Shown in pieces: positions 1 through 10,998 of a stretch of DNA of 64,000 nucleotides. This stretch comes from Brachypodium distachyon. Lineage: Eukaryota; Streptophyta; Magnoliopsida; Poales; Poaceae. Location: positions 35,292,914 to 35,356,913 of the forward strand of contig NC_016132.3 in the NCBI RefSeq assembly GCF_000005505.3, read 5' to 3'. The translations under genes and the position numbers were made by a program. Positions within the stretch are counted from its first letter, which is position 1, and each line of letters starts with the position of its first letter. The notes under the pieces were generated by a model that had not been told where the DNA came from, did not search any database, and saw only the letters and a program-made list of their open reading frames with translations.

Positions 1-1233
1 GATCATCGTATACTTACACAAGTATACTATACTATATCCCACGGTTGAGAAGCAACATTATAAGCGTGGGGCAGCTAGACGAGAACGGCTGCAAAGTGGT
101 CATCGAGGACGGCATCATGACAGTCTACGACAGGCTTCGACATTTATTGACTCGTATCAAACGTTCGAAGAACAGATTGTACATCCTCAACATTGATCAA
201 TCACGCCCAGAGTGCTGGCTCGCAAGATGTGATGATGAGTCATGGCTATGGCATGCAAGGTTTGGACACGTCAACTTCTATGCACTCAAGAAGATGTCCA
301 AGATGGAGATGGTGAGAGGTATGCCACTGATCGATCATGTAGATCGAATCTGCGATGGATGCTTGGTAGGGAAGCACCACCGTGCCCCGTTTCCCGTGCA
401 ATCCACCTACCGAGCAGACACGGCATTGGAGCTGCTGCACGGGGACCTTTGTGGCCCTATCACGCCAGCAACTCATGCCGGAAAGAAATACTTTTTCCTT
501 GCTGTGGATGATTACTCAAGATACATGTGGGTCCTACTGCTGCGGTCCAAAGATGAAGTTTTCGAAGCATTCAAGAAGATCAAATCTTCAATAGAGGTGG
601 AGTTGAAGCTCAAGGTCCGTGCTCTTCGGACAGATCGTGGTGGGGAATTTACCTCAAACGAATTCAGTGACTACTGTGCAGAGATTGGGATCAAACGATT
701 CCTCAAAGCTCCCTACTCTCTAGAGCAGAATGGTGTCGTTGAAAGGCGAAATCAAATGGTCGTAGGCATGGCAAGGAGCCTACTAAAGAGCAAGAACATG
801 CCGGAGTCCTTTTGGGGTGAAGCTGTAGCAACTGCCGTGTACCTTCTCAATCGAGCTCCGACAAAGGCTGTTGCTGGCAAGACATCGTATGAGGCTCTCT
901 ACAGTTGGAAGCCAAACGTGTCGCACCTTCGCACGTTTGGGTGTGTGGCCCATGTGAAGACAGCAGCACCCCACCTCTCGAAGCTAGCAGATTGCAGCAA
1001 GGAGATGGTGTTCATTGGCTACGAATCAAGCAATGGCACCAAGGCGTATCGCATGTATGATCCTCAGACTAAGCAGCTGTGCATAAGCCGCGACGTCGTC
1101 TTCGAGGAGAAGTGAGCATGGAATTGGGGCGCAGTGCAGCAGGATCAATCCACTACTATATTTACTATCGAGTATTCTGATCTTGACAATGTAGGTGGAG
1201 TCAATCAAGCAGGCGGTACACGGCCAGATTGTG
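1..1233 (+). pseudogene. copia A polyprotein, zinc-binding and integrase part
   Basis: The open frame 45-1115 holds a GAG-pre-integrase zinc region (WHARFGH with H70 and H75, then C103 and C106, counted from the frame start at 45) and an rve integrase core. The catalytic triad is visible as D134 in HGDLCGP, D197 in RTDRGGE and E233 in NGVVERRN. The frame also extends to about position 33 without a start codon, so this is the middle of a polyprotein. An apparent 5-nt duplication near 29-35 breaks the frame upstream. TGA at 1113-1115 ends it where related elements have coding sequence. Downstream of that stop the same frame is open to the CACTA junction at 1233. Confidence 0.92.
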
Positions 1234-1253
1234 CACTACACGATGGACCAAAC
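1234..1253 (+). repeat. left TIR of CACTA A
   Basis: CACTACACGATGG... is identical over 20 bases to the reverse complement of 5696-5715. The preceding GTG at 1231-1233 is the target-site duplication. Confidence 0.95.
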
Positions 1254-1262
1254 CAAAGGGCA

Positions 1263-1505
1263 CATTATCTGCCGGCAAAGATCACTAAAGAGGGCTGAAA
1301 AACTGCCGGCAAAGAGTTTTTCCCGGCAGTCTTGCCTGCTCCCTATAACGCTGCCGGCAAAGATGCCGGCAGTTCTGTTTTTACCGGCAGTTCAACTGCC
1401 CTGCTAGCTGTATTTTTGCCGGCAGTCCAGTTATTTTCCCGGCAGATAGATTAACCTGCCGGCAAATTGTTTTCCCAGCAATTTGGTGTATTCCCGGCGG
1501 TTTGG
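1263..1505. repeat. left subterminal repeat array of CACTA A
   Basis: About ten copies of a TGCCGGCA/CCGGCAGT core occur in both orientations, spaced 10-40 bp. Such arrays are the transposase (TNPA-type) binding regions of CACTA elements. The same core recurs near the other end (5485-5690). Confidence 0.85.
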
Positions 1506-2514
1506 TTTATTCCTTGCAGTTAACCTGCTGTCAAAACAAATACCTCCGCATTTGCCATGCCGGAACCTGGGCGCTCTCTAGCGGGCCGAAGCTGTCTGTC
1601 TCCGAACCGGAACCTAGGCGCTCCCTATCGGGCCGAAACTGTCTGTTTCCTAACCTGAAACCGAAGTCACTGTCCGTCTCTGAACCAGAAACAGAAGTCC
1701 CTTCGGGTATCTTACCCTTCTCGAGTCCAAGTCTCGAAGGGCGCTTAGTCCACCCAATCTGTTTCGATTCCAGATCCGAATCCTGATCCCTAAAAATCGT
1801 ATCATGACCAGTGAAATTGGGCACTGGTTGGCTCTTGCAGTTGCCTGAACTTTTTCCGGCAGTTGCTTCATTTGCCAGCAGGTAGTCCACTGGCTATTCC
1901 TGTCTTCCTCGGCAGATACACTGCCCTTGATTTTCATTTCACAATAATTTTTTTTTAACAAATCTACATATTCACACAGTTACACTTGGTTTTCAGCGGC
2001 AAGTTCCAAACTTTCCATTTAAAAGTAAACCATGATATGTCAAGCACAAATATAATTCAACACTTCATACATATGTGTCAATAACAAGATCACTTCTGGA
2101 GGAACACGATACTGTATCCAGCAGTAAACGGGAGCATAAATATGCTTCTAAAACAGAAACTTCATACAAAAGTTAACAACAATGCTATCCATCAAGCATT
2201 AACACAGAAATGAAAATCAATAGTTCTAGATGGCACTAACTTGGACTGCAGAAGAACTTATGCAACGTATCAACCTGAAAGAAAGTGTTGTACAGTAAAT
2301 AATCAATATGTATATTGTCAGTATTCTAGTTCTTAAAAAAAGTCACATATTTTTTTTACATATGTGAAAAATTTAGATGTAATAAGAGGAGATGCATGTG
2401 TGAATTTGCTTTCACAGGTGAACATGGCACTCTACTATAAGACATTAACAAAGCCAGCAAGACTACATGTATATAGCATTCTCAAATGTCATCTTCAGAA
2501 CACCATGACATAAA

Positions 2515-3023
2515 GAGGAAATTACACCGCAGGTCCACGAACTTGGCAGCGATGTTCAGTTTCATTCATTAACTTGAAAACTGTTCAAATGACTCACTAA
2601 ACTTGGTAGTTTTGTTCATTTTAATCCAATTGGCCAAAATCAGATGAAATTCGGCCACGCTGGCATGTGTCGTGGACCTGGCCGGCGTCTGAGGGGGCTT
2701 TTCATAATTTTCTGGTTATGGACCTTTTCTGTTTAACCCCCTCGAATCTCCAGAATGGGGAGACGCTGCCCTCGCCGGTGAACCCACTTCGGGCCGGCAT
2801 ACGCGGTGTCCAAGCGAATGGCTTTGTCGATGGGTTCGGCGGTGGCTACTTGAACGGTCAGATCCACGTCACATGCTATCATGACCGAATTTCGCTCGAA
2901 TCTGACCATTTGGACTAAAATGAGCAAAGATGTCAAGTTTAGTGAGTCATTTGAGAGTTTTCAAGTTAATGGATGAAACTGAATATCGCTGCCAAGTTCG
3001 TGTACCCGCAGTGTAATTTCCTC
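2515..3023. mobile_element. Mutator-type (MULE) MITE inside CACTA A
   Basis: There are long terminal inverted repeats of roughly 150 bp. They begin GAGGAAATTACAC and continue through matched blocks such as CACGAACTTGGCAGCGAT and AACTTGAAAACT on both arms. The flanks are 9-bp direct repeats with one mismatch (TGACATAAA at 2506-2514, TGACACAAA at 3024-3032). Nine-bp duplications and long TIRs are the Mutator hallmark. The 509-bp length leaves no room for a transposase. The open frame in its centre (2667-2918) looks incidental. Confidence 0.88.
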
Positions 3024-3195
3024 TGACACAAACTTGCAAGCACAAATAAGAATGGCAATAAGAAAACCATGATATAATAAAAATAAGAGGAAGATGCAGT
3101 GCGTAACAAAAATGTTCTGCCAGAGTAACTATCAACTGACAAGGCACAGATATACCAAGAAATCAGACTCCCATTGTAGCAGTTTTTGGTAATAC

Positions 3196-4754
3196 CTATT
3201 GGGATTTAATTCAGCCTGCTTGTTGCCATGAGATTGGCCTTTATCATCCCCCTCCACCTGCATTTACAAAAGTAAAGAGTAGTCAGAACCTTGAGATAAT
3301 GTACTGGTTGTAGCAAAGAAGTGTTCATAGCAAACAAAACACATACAGGAAAAGTTAAAAGAGATACTAGAGAAGGAGCACCCTCAGCTCCCTACATGGC
3401 AAACTATCCAGTAGATTTTCATTTGATAAAGATCAGCCACAATGCACGTACATCGCCTACTTGCCTTTGAGCTGAGCCGCAGTAACGAGAAGCCTCAGCA
3501 CCGGCTCTAGCACCTACTAGGAGAGAAGGTTTAGCAAATAACACTACTGAGCTACATACAGTAGCAGCAAACTATCCAATCCATCGCCATGGCATAGCAA
3601 CCAAAACCAGATCTTTTGCAAGAGGAGAAGAAGCTACAAACCTTAGATACTCCCAAGAAAATGTATTGAAGTTCAATCCACTTGTGGTAGTGAGGCAGTG
3701 AGGCTGAATTCACCATGGACTTCTGTTCCACCTACATATATGAGTTATAAGAAATAATTCTTGAAAGAATTATACAGTCAAGTAATTTCAGTTCACAGCT
3801 AGATCAATTTAAGTGTGATTCATTCCTTGTGCGCATGGTCTGCATTCCACAACACCATTTGATAGAGCAAAGATAACACTCTGAAATGTGATGGATTACC
3901 ATATAGTTTCAGTTTCACTCTCTTATCTAGGTATTGGTTCGGTTCCTTTTCATTGGCTGAAAACTAAAGCACCTGGAAGTGTGTGTTTAACTATTGGTTT
4001 TGATGGCTGCCTCGGATGTAAATTGTCTCCATGAGGATAGCTTCACCTATACATACCTAGACATAGCTTCCCTATTAATCACCTACAGACAAACTAGTGT
4101 CCAGCTAAGTAATATATTGTCCACTGAAAACAGGGTGCAACCTGGGACCCTAAAAATATTTATTTCATGGCAGGGTTAGTTTACATGGACCCACCTGTTT
4201 TAACCAAAAAGTTGGCCAATTGATGAAAAATTGTACTGATCTATAAACTGAAGATACCAGCAGATTTTCTTGAACCTGATAGCATACAAACAACGGGTTG
4301 GGCAAAAATACCATTGCTGAACTGAAAGACAAAAGCTCAGCAGCTTCTACTCAGCAAATGATGACAACCTAGACATGTAGGGCTGCTTAACAATTTCAGT
4401 TTAGCTCTCAGTTATCTGTACACATTATTTAGGCAATCATCGAGCAATCTCTCAGTACTACCACTTCACCTTTAACCCCCATCAACCTTCATTCCCCTTT
4501 TAACACTCTCTTACATGTATGAGCAGGATAGCATGTTAACTCAGAAATTCTCCCTTAAGCATATAAATCGAACCAGAACACAAAGAAAACGAAACCCTAA
4601 AACCCAATACAAATTAACTTTGTACAAGTTGCAGAACTCGTTGATTTGTTCTACTACTATCACACAGAAGTGGCCACATTAATTCATGACAGGGAGGAGA
4701 AGAATCGAGGGTTACCTTGGAATAAGTGATAGATCGACACTTATGGCTCAATAG
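3196..4754 (-). other. candidate spliced exons inside CACTA A (captured gene or tnpA-like gene)
   Basis: Three short minus-strand blocks are bounded by consensus splice sites: 4716-4754 (39 nt, acceptor CTGCAG, donor GTAACC), 3642-3731 (90 nt, acceptor ATGTAG, donor GTTTGT, open for 30 codons including HYHKWIELQYIFLG) and 3196-3257 (62 nt, acceptor TGCAG, donor GTATTA). A GC-rich block at 4890-5395 would be the 5' exon. This fits either host exons captured by the element (a Pack-CACTA) or the multi-exon tnpA-type gene of CACTA elements. I do not recognise the peptide. Confidence 0.4.
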
Positions 4755-4889
4755 CTGCAGAAAAATACATAAAATTTCAGAACACGAGAATCACAACTTT
4801 GGGGATCGGAAGAAACAAAAAGCAATCGGCAGATCTAGGAGGAAAAGAGCAATAGCAGTAGGTACAGAGCGCACCTAGCGGTAGCCTTA

Positions 4890-5395
4890 CACAGTGAAAG
4901 GCGCGGTAGGTAGAGGGCGCTGTGAAAGGGAGCGAGTGGTGGACGAGATTGACATCGGTGGAGGAGTGTGGCATGGCGGCGAGATGGCAGAGAGAAAGCG
5001 GCAGCGGCGGGGTGCAGGGGCAGATGATTTCAGGAGTTGGTGGCAGATCGGGGGCGTTGGCAGCGGCCACGGATCTACGAAATCGTGGTCCGGGTTACAG
5101 CTGCACGAGGGCGGAGGGTCGAGGCAGCGGTGACGAGGGTCGAGCTTCGGGCTGGCCTTGGGCTAAGGGCGGCGGCAGCAATGGCGGAGCTTCGGGTCGG
5201 GCAGCCGCGACGAGGGCGGAGCTTACCGGCAGTGGCGATGGCGGAGCTTCGGCCTGGCCTTGTGCTAGGGCTTGGCAAAGATCAGGATGGAGTACGGGCG
5301 GCAGTATCGGCGAAGCTTCGGGTGGCAGCGGGGTCGTGGCGGCGGCGACGCTTGGCTGCTTGGGTCTCTACTGGCTGAAACCCTACGGAGGGTGA
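4890..5395 (-). other. GC-rich block near the right end of CACTA A
   Basis: It is strongly GC-rich with reiterated GGCGGAGCTTCGG-type words spaced about 50-60 bp. Several overlapping frames are open on both strands, which is what GC-rich repeats give by chance, so none is called a gene. A donor-like TAG/GTGCGC lies just below it on the minus strand. It may be the promoter and first exon of the spliced gene at 3196-4754. Confidence 0.4.
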
Positions 5396-5484
5396 AGGGG
5401 AATCACGTGGGGAGTGAGATGCGGGTTTGGTATATAGGATAAAGAAGTTGCGCAAATTGACTTGGTCCCACCTGTCATCCTAGT

Positions 5485-5690
5485 TGTGCCGGCAGAAAAA
5501 CTGCCTCCAATGGGTTGAGCCGGCAGTTTGTCTGCTGTTAAAGATTGCGAGCTTTGCCGGCAGTTTATCTGCCATGCTTTTTATAATTTTCCTGGCAGCT
5601 AAGGTGCCTCCAAATAGATTTGCCGGCAGTTAAGTTTTCCCGGCAGTTGCATTGCCACCTCAAGTGGATTTTCCCCGACAGTTAATTGCC
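5485..5690. repeat. right subterminal repeat array of CACTA A
   Basis: Repeated GCCGGCAGTT and CCCGGCAGTT cores mirror the left array. They lie between the GC-rich internal block and the right TIR. Confidence 0.85.
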
Positions 5691-5695
5691 CCCAT

Positions 5696-5715
5696 GTTTG
5701 GTCCATCGTGTAGTG
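5696..5715 (-). repeat. right TIR of CACTA A
   Basis: It ends in TCGTGTAGTG and is followed by the second GTG target-site copy at 5716-5718. It is a perfect inverted match to 1234-1253. Confidence 0.95.
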
Positions 5716-5718
5716 GTG

Positions 5719-7828
5719 GTGATGACGATGGTCATGATGACCATGACCGCGATGGTGAGGGCATTGGCAGCGGGGCGCACGACACACACGGTGACGACGG
5801 CAACGACTTCGACAATGCCGATCGCCATGCTCCTGGTGATCACGATCACAATCACCATGAGGCGTCTGATGACAACGACCACTTCAGTTGTGGTCATGGT
5901 CAAGAAGAGGACACCGATGCTGATGACGACGCCACTGTTGATGACACCAGTGCCGGTTCGGAGCAGCACCTGGGGTGTGCCACGCCCCTATCTCCGCATG
6001 CTTCTCCGGCAGCCTCAACGCCTAGTCAAGCACTGACCCCTTCGCCTCAAGCTACAGCAAGCAGTACAGAACCAAACGCCCCACTCTGTACACGCCCTAT
6101 TAATGCAATTTACAGGGATACAAGGCCGCTCGCCACACAGCTCTTCCCCGAGTCACCTGAGGCACTTAGGGAACGACCGCTCAAGGAGATCTACAAGGAG
6201 ACGAAGAGGATCGATACAAGGAAGCCGTGCACAAGAAAGTCGCATCTGAATCTCACCGAGGTATGCATGCTGGGAGTCGAGGAGCCGGCAAATTTTTCAG
6301 AAGCTAGAGACAACGAAAATTGGCAGCATGCCATGGAAGAGGAGATGAAGGCGATTGAGAGAAATGGCACATGGTCCTTAGTAACACCACCAGTGAACCA
6401 AAAACCAATCGGTTTGAAGTGGGTTTACAAGTTAAAAAAGGACACAAAGGGAGCTATTGTGAAGTACAAGGCGAGACTCGTCGCAAAAGGATATGTGCAG
6501 CGACAAGGAATCGACTATGAGGAGGTGTTTGCTCCTGTTGCTCGGATCGAGACTGTTAGGCTGCTCCTCGCCATGGCAGCACAGGAGGAGTGGAAAGTAC
6601 ATCATATGGACGTCAAGTCCGCTTTCCTGAACGGTGATCTCACTGAAGAAGTGTATGTGGAGCAGCCCCTCGGATTTGAAAAGAAAGGCAGCGAAGGCAA
6701 GGTATACAAGCTCAAGAAAGCGCTCTATGGGCTGAAACAAGCGCCAAGAGCTTGGAATGCAAAGCTGGACCAATCTATGGTTTCCCTGGGTTTCAGACGA
6801 TGCCCACTCGAGCATGTTGTATATACAAGGGATGTACAAGGCTCAGTTTTACTAGTTGGAGTTTATGTTGATGACTTAATTATTACCGGAAATAGTGCAC
6901 AGGAGATTGAGATTTTCAAGTCCCAGATGAAGAAGAAGTTCAGCATGAGCGATCTTGGATTGCTAAGCTACTACTTGGGTATTGAAGTGCAGCAAGATTC
7001 CGGTGTCATCTCTCTTTGCCAAACAGCGTACGCGGTCAAGTTGTTGGAAAAGTGCGGGATGGCAGAGTGCAATCCGACGCAAGTGCCTATGGACCAACGT
7101 TTCAAATTGAGCAAAGTTAGCTCCGATCCACCGGTAGACACGACCGAATACAGAAGCATATTTGGCAGCCTGAGATATCTAATTCACACACGTCCTGACC
7201 TTGCTTATTCAGTTGGCATGGTAAGCAGATTCATGGAGAATCCGACGACCGAGCATATGGCAGCGGTCAAGCAGATTCTACGCTATGTGAAGGGAACGAC
7301 GAATCTTGGCTGCACGTACAAGAAGGGAAGTGAAGGTTTAAAGCTTCATGGCTACTCGGACAGTGACATGGCCGGTGATATTGATGACAGAAAGAGCACA
7401 TCAGGGATGATCTTTTATTTAGGATCGAATCCGATCAGCTGGAACTCTCAAAAACAGAAGGTTGTTGCTTTGTCTTCGTGCGAGGCAGAGTACATATCGG
7501 CGAGCACAGCATCTTGTCAAGGCATGTGGTTGAGGCGTCTCTTAGCTGATGTTACCAAGAAGGAGGTGCAGAAAGTGTTGATCAAGATGGATAATCAAGC
7601 TGCAATTTCTTTGTGCAAGAATCCTGTTTATCACGAGAGAAGTAAGCACATTGATACTCGATTCACTATATTCGGGAGTGCATTGAAGACGGCCAGATTG
7701 AGGTGCAGCATGTGAGCACCACTGATCAGCTTGCCGACATTCTTACCAAGTCCCTCGGGCGACTCAAGTTCATTGAGATGAGGAGGAAGGTTGGAATGCA
7801 AGCAATGGAGGATAAACAACCAGGTTAA
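5719..7828 (+). pseudogene. copia A polyprotein, reverse transcriptase and RNase H part
   Basis: The frame resumes in phase after the CACTA insert. It opens with an unusual Asp/His-rich linker (about 5721-5960), then the RVT_2 reverse transcriptase (VDVKSAFLNG-type motif as MDVKSAFLNGDL, LYGLKQAPRAW, active-site YVDD at 6864-6875). RNase H follows (GYSDSDMAGD, SSCEAEYISA, DNQAAISLC, HIDTRF). A missing base near 7661-7667 shifts the frame so that it stops at 7715. In the alternative frame the conserved tail (DQLADILTKSLGR) continues to a TAA at 7826-7828. The apparent open sequence 5652-5715 belongs to the CACTA end, not to this gene. Confidence 0.93.
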
Positions 7829-7837
7829 GGAGGTGAT

Positions 7838-8208
7838 TGTTGATGTTAACCTGGTTGTAGTCAAGTATGGTTGTCAGTTTTCCTTAGATAAAAGAGTCCT
7901 CAAGTTAGACAAGCCTATCTCGTAAGAGTCAGATCAAGTTATAGATTGAATTAGTGTTTAAACCGGATTCTGTAATGTTATAAACAGATGACGGGTGGTG
8001 TCGTGTTGGATTCCAATTAGGATTCGTGTTGGGTGCGGTCTTAATCTTGTAAGCCTTCTATATAAAGCAATGAAAGGGTCAGGGCCGTAGCAAGTTGCTA
8101 CGGTGGTCAAAACCCGTCTCTAAACACAGATTGTTTCTCGTCAAGTTTATCTTGTCTATGCAGCGATTCTGGTGCAGTTTCTTGCTGCTGTACGCGCTGA
8201 AACCAACA
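7838..8208 (+). repeat. 3' LTR of copia A
   Basis: It starts TGTTGATG directly after a purine-rich tract (AAGGAGG) that follows the polyprotein stop, and ends AACCAACA, giving a TG...CA repeat of 371 bp. A TATA box lies at 8059-8066. The partner 5' LTR is outside the window, so the right edge is set only by the terminal CA and typical length. Confidence 0.68.
8059..8066 (+). promoter_or_regulatory. TATA box in LTR of copia A
   Basis: TATATAAA lies in the LTR about 220 bp from its start, consistent with the U3 promoter of a copia LTR. Confidence 0.55.
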
Positions 8209-9910
8209 CGTGAAGCAGAAATATGTAATGTCTCAAGTCACCTTGCGTTATACGGAGTATATATTTCAATCACCGATGAAAAATTAATTAGTCATAACTA
8301 CTCATGTACAGTACATATACAACAAGTTCTCATTCATTGTGATATGGTATGCGTAAAGTTTTCTGCCAACTCATATGTGATAATAAGGGCATGCTGAAAG
8401 AAAAACTGTAGGAGAGTATTCCCATGGCATATTAAAAAGAGTAGTAACAGAGTAATAGTGTGTGTCGGATGAGCCGGACACTATTTCAACCGTGGACCTA
8501 CCATGTCCCGAAGTTTGTAACTCATGATTTGGTTGCCAATGATTCTGCTATGCACCTTGGTTAATGGAAGTCATGTTCCCTACAAAAGAGTAATGTGCAA
8601 GGAAGAGAAAAATCAAAAGGAAACAAACACAAAGCCTGTGAAATCAAAATTAAAAATAGTGGTCTGACTTTCTTGGAATTGTGTTGTATTTTTCTTTCAC
8701 ACTCTAAGCTAGAAAGTATGAAGAATAATTTTGTCCTCTTTCGTTGGTTCCAGCTTCTACGAGTTAATCCTGGTTAGAATTTCTAAATAATCTGGCCAAT
8801 TCGCACTGACCAAATAGAGCTTTTTCTTGACAAAGACCACATGTGTCGTCATGCCCATGGAAATTTTGCTCTGAAGCCTCGAAAAGTATTTATGCTTCAA
8901 TTTACATATGAGCATTTCCAAGGCATGGAATATTAAGGTGAAACCAATGTTTAGAACATGGTGTGCCCAGAGTTCCATGCGCTTTCATATGAGAATAGTT
9001 CTCTGATCAGTTAAATTTCAAAGTAGTCAACTTCAAAGACCCATCATAGCTTCAAGATCTGAAGCCTACGATCCCTATGTCTCCCATGCACAGATAAACT
9101 ACTTGAACCGGACAGATCACCAGCCCTTTCGAGGTTTTGTGGACTCACTGCTGAGGCATAGAACATGATGACGCACACATTTACAGAAATCAGCTACTTG
9201 GTTGAGAAGCTAGCTAAAATTTACTAAAGTACCCAAGAGAGGGCTATGCAATATATATAAGCTTCCCAATGTTTTCACCTCTGTATATCTATCTCCACAA
9301 ACTGCTCTCGATAGTTTTATATCTTAATTATGGCTATCGGATATGAGGCGCAAAAGCTAATTTATTATATAGTCAGATATTACAAAGATATACCCCACCT
9401 TAGGACAATGTGAGCTTTCCATGATGCTCTCAATTGTACCACCAGTTTAGTAATAACTACTACTGTAAGTCATGTCCGACTTCGACTGCATGGTGTGGTA
9501 AAGAGGTAATTATTCATTGCAATGAGTTCAAGACTGCATGGTGTGGAAGGGGAGTGCCGGTGCCAGCAGTATATAATAGTTAAAATTGCTGCTAATATAA
9601 TACTAGCTAGCATGTATGATAGTTTAGATTTATTGATAAGAGTGCATAATTCAGATCGATTCTGAACTTCACCCCAACCTACCAAGCAATGGCTGCATCG
9701 AATGTGCACAAAACGACCTTCAAGGAAAGGAGTGAAGTCTTAAAAGTAGGAGCATTCAGCAACCATTAGTTACCGGAGGTGCGAGTGACGAATTGAATAG
9801 CTCTCAAGTGTTAGCAGTCGCATGTTTTGCTGGATGGATTTTAATTTGTTTACAAAGTCTGTATGCCTATTGGATGGATGAGCCAAAAGTGGTGTCACCT
9901 CATGAGCAGT
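8209..9910. other. intergenic, no gene recognised
   Basis: AT-rich DNA with only short, unconvincing frames. A short direct repeat (CTGCATGGTGTGG) occurs at about 9486 and 9533. I see no TE ends or domains that can be defended. Confidence 0.5.
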
Positions 9911-9932
9911 TGAGCATGGGAGGTATCGGGAT
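9911..9932 (+). promoter_or_regulatory. miR2118 target-like site (plus-strand transcript)
   Basis: The 22 bases contain CATGGGAGGTATCGGGAT, complementary to the sense core of grass miR2118 (CCGATGCCTCCCAT) apart from one transition. It is followed by GACAAAGCC, a tail shared with the site at 35806. No second hairpin arm is visible within about 200 bp, so it reads as a target rather than a precursor. Confidence 0.45.
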
Positions 9933-9984
9933 GACAAAGCCTAGCGATGATAGATCCCATAGTCTGCTCTTTCTGGAGAGATGA

Positions 9985-10508
9985 GCAAAAAGTGTTCGTG
10001 TGGGGTCGCCGGCGCTAGATTCTGGCGAGAAGCCCTCCTTCCTGCAGCTGCCATACCCGCCGTCCTGCTGTGGCTCTCGGTGCTCTGGGGTCTGGGCCGA
10101 CCCGACGGCCGCCGTCCTTTTCCCCAGCAAACACGACAACCAGCCGCCTGGCAGCCGCGGCCGTGGAGAGGTGCAGCATCTAGGAGGTGGCGGAGCGAGT
10201 AGCATGGCTGCGGGCGTGGGCTGGCCGGCTTTCTCGACATTGCGAAACCCGCTAGCTTGTGTTGTGGCAGGGGAGTCGGACCCGGAGCTGAGGATGACCT
10301 CAGGAGCGAGGAAAAAAGTCCACTTTGGATCGAAAAAAGCCGCATTGGATCTGACAGGTGGGACCTATTGTCGCGATTGCCGTCAACTCGCATTCAACTT
10401 AGAGATCAGTGGCCGGAGCAACCAGTGTTCCCAAAAGCGTGGCAGTCTGTAAATTTTTTTAAAACAAGTGATTTTCATTGAAGCTTGCTCCTATAAAGAT
10501 GGTTGTGT
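9985..10508. other. GC-rich stretch, possible first exon of an unidentified gene
   Basis: Base composition jumps to GC-rich between about 9990 and 10350 with several overlapping open frames. No domain is recognisable. The block ends just left of CACTA B and could be an exon or promoter relic. Confidence 0.3.
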
Positions 10509-10806
10509 CACTAGTACAAAACAGGCTATCAGTGTCGTGCGAAATTGGCTATCAGTGGCGTGCGGGCCACATGCCACAGACTTCTGGCCACTCATAGGTC
10601 AGCTATCAGTGGCAGGTAAAATACACGCCACTGATAGGGATACCTATCAGTGTCGGGTCTCTCTTACTGACACTGATCGGCACTACGACCCGACAGAGAT
10701 AGATTCCCGGCGAGCCGCGCGACAGGCCCAGATAGTCTATCAGTGGTGGTTGCAGTTGAGTATTAGTGGCGGTCAGTGCCCGACACCGATAGATTTACGG
10801 CACTGA
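10509..10806. repeat. left subterminal array of CACTA B
   Basis: At least seven copies of CTATCAGTGGC/CTATCAGTGTCG lie in both orientations, with CACGCCACTGATAGG as a local inverted match. These are candidate transposase-binding sites. Confidence 0.8.
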
Positions 10807-10998
10807 AAAAAAAATTGTTTAATTTATTTAATTCCCAGGTTAATATACACAGCAATATACCAGAATTATACACAGAAATCACACAGTTCATTTGGACAGC
10901 ATCCATATGCATAATAAAATCCTTCATGCAGCACTACATTGTTAAGTTTTAGAGGCAACAAAAGCAAATCATCATATTACATGAATGGATTACAAAGT

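Larger units (their letters stand above)
1234..5715. mobile_element. CACTA (En/Spm-type) DNA transposon A, non-autonomous, nested in copia A
   Basis: It starts CACTA and ends TAGTG, with perfect 20-bp terminal inverted repeats (1234-1253 and 5696-5715). It is flanked by the 3-bp direct repeat GTG (1231-1233 and 5716-5718), the target-site length of CACTA elements. Both ends carry dense CCGGCA/TGCCGG subterminal repeats. No TNP2-type transposase reading frame is visible, so it must have moved in trans. The interior holds a MULE-type MITE, a few well-formed splice-bounded exons on the minus strand and a GC-rich block near the right end. The rest (about 1510-2510 and 3260-4700) is AT-rich with nothing I recognise. 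Confidence 0.93.
1..8208 (+). mobile_element. Ty1/copia LTR retrotransposon A, 5' part outside window, split by a CACTA insertion
   Basis: The window opens inside the polyprotein. The order GAG-pre-integrase, integrase, RT, RNase H, then a TG...CA LTR is that of a Ty1/copia element on the plus strand. The coding region is split by a DNA transposon at 1234-5715. If that insert and one TSD copy are ignored, the reading frame runs on in phase through a His/Asp-rich linker. The 5' LTR and gag lie left of base 1. The element is inactive: there is a small duplication near 29-35, a stop at 1113-1115 and a 1-nt loss near 7661-7667. Confidence 0.93.

Noticed and set aside
4922..5395. Long Gly/Arg-rich open frames inside CACTA A
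   Set aside because: Frames are open on both strands and in several phases because of GC-rich repeats; no domain or codon bias supports any one.
5682..6036. Val/Ile-rich and Met/Thr-rich frames opposite or shifted from copia A
   Set aside because: They are shadows of the Asp/His-rich linker in other frames.
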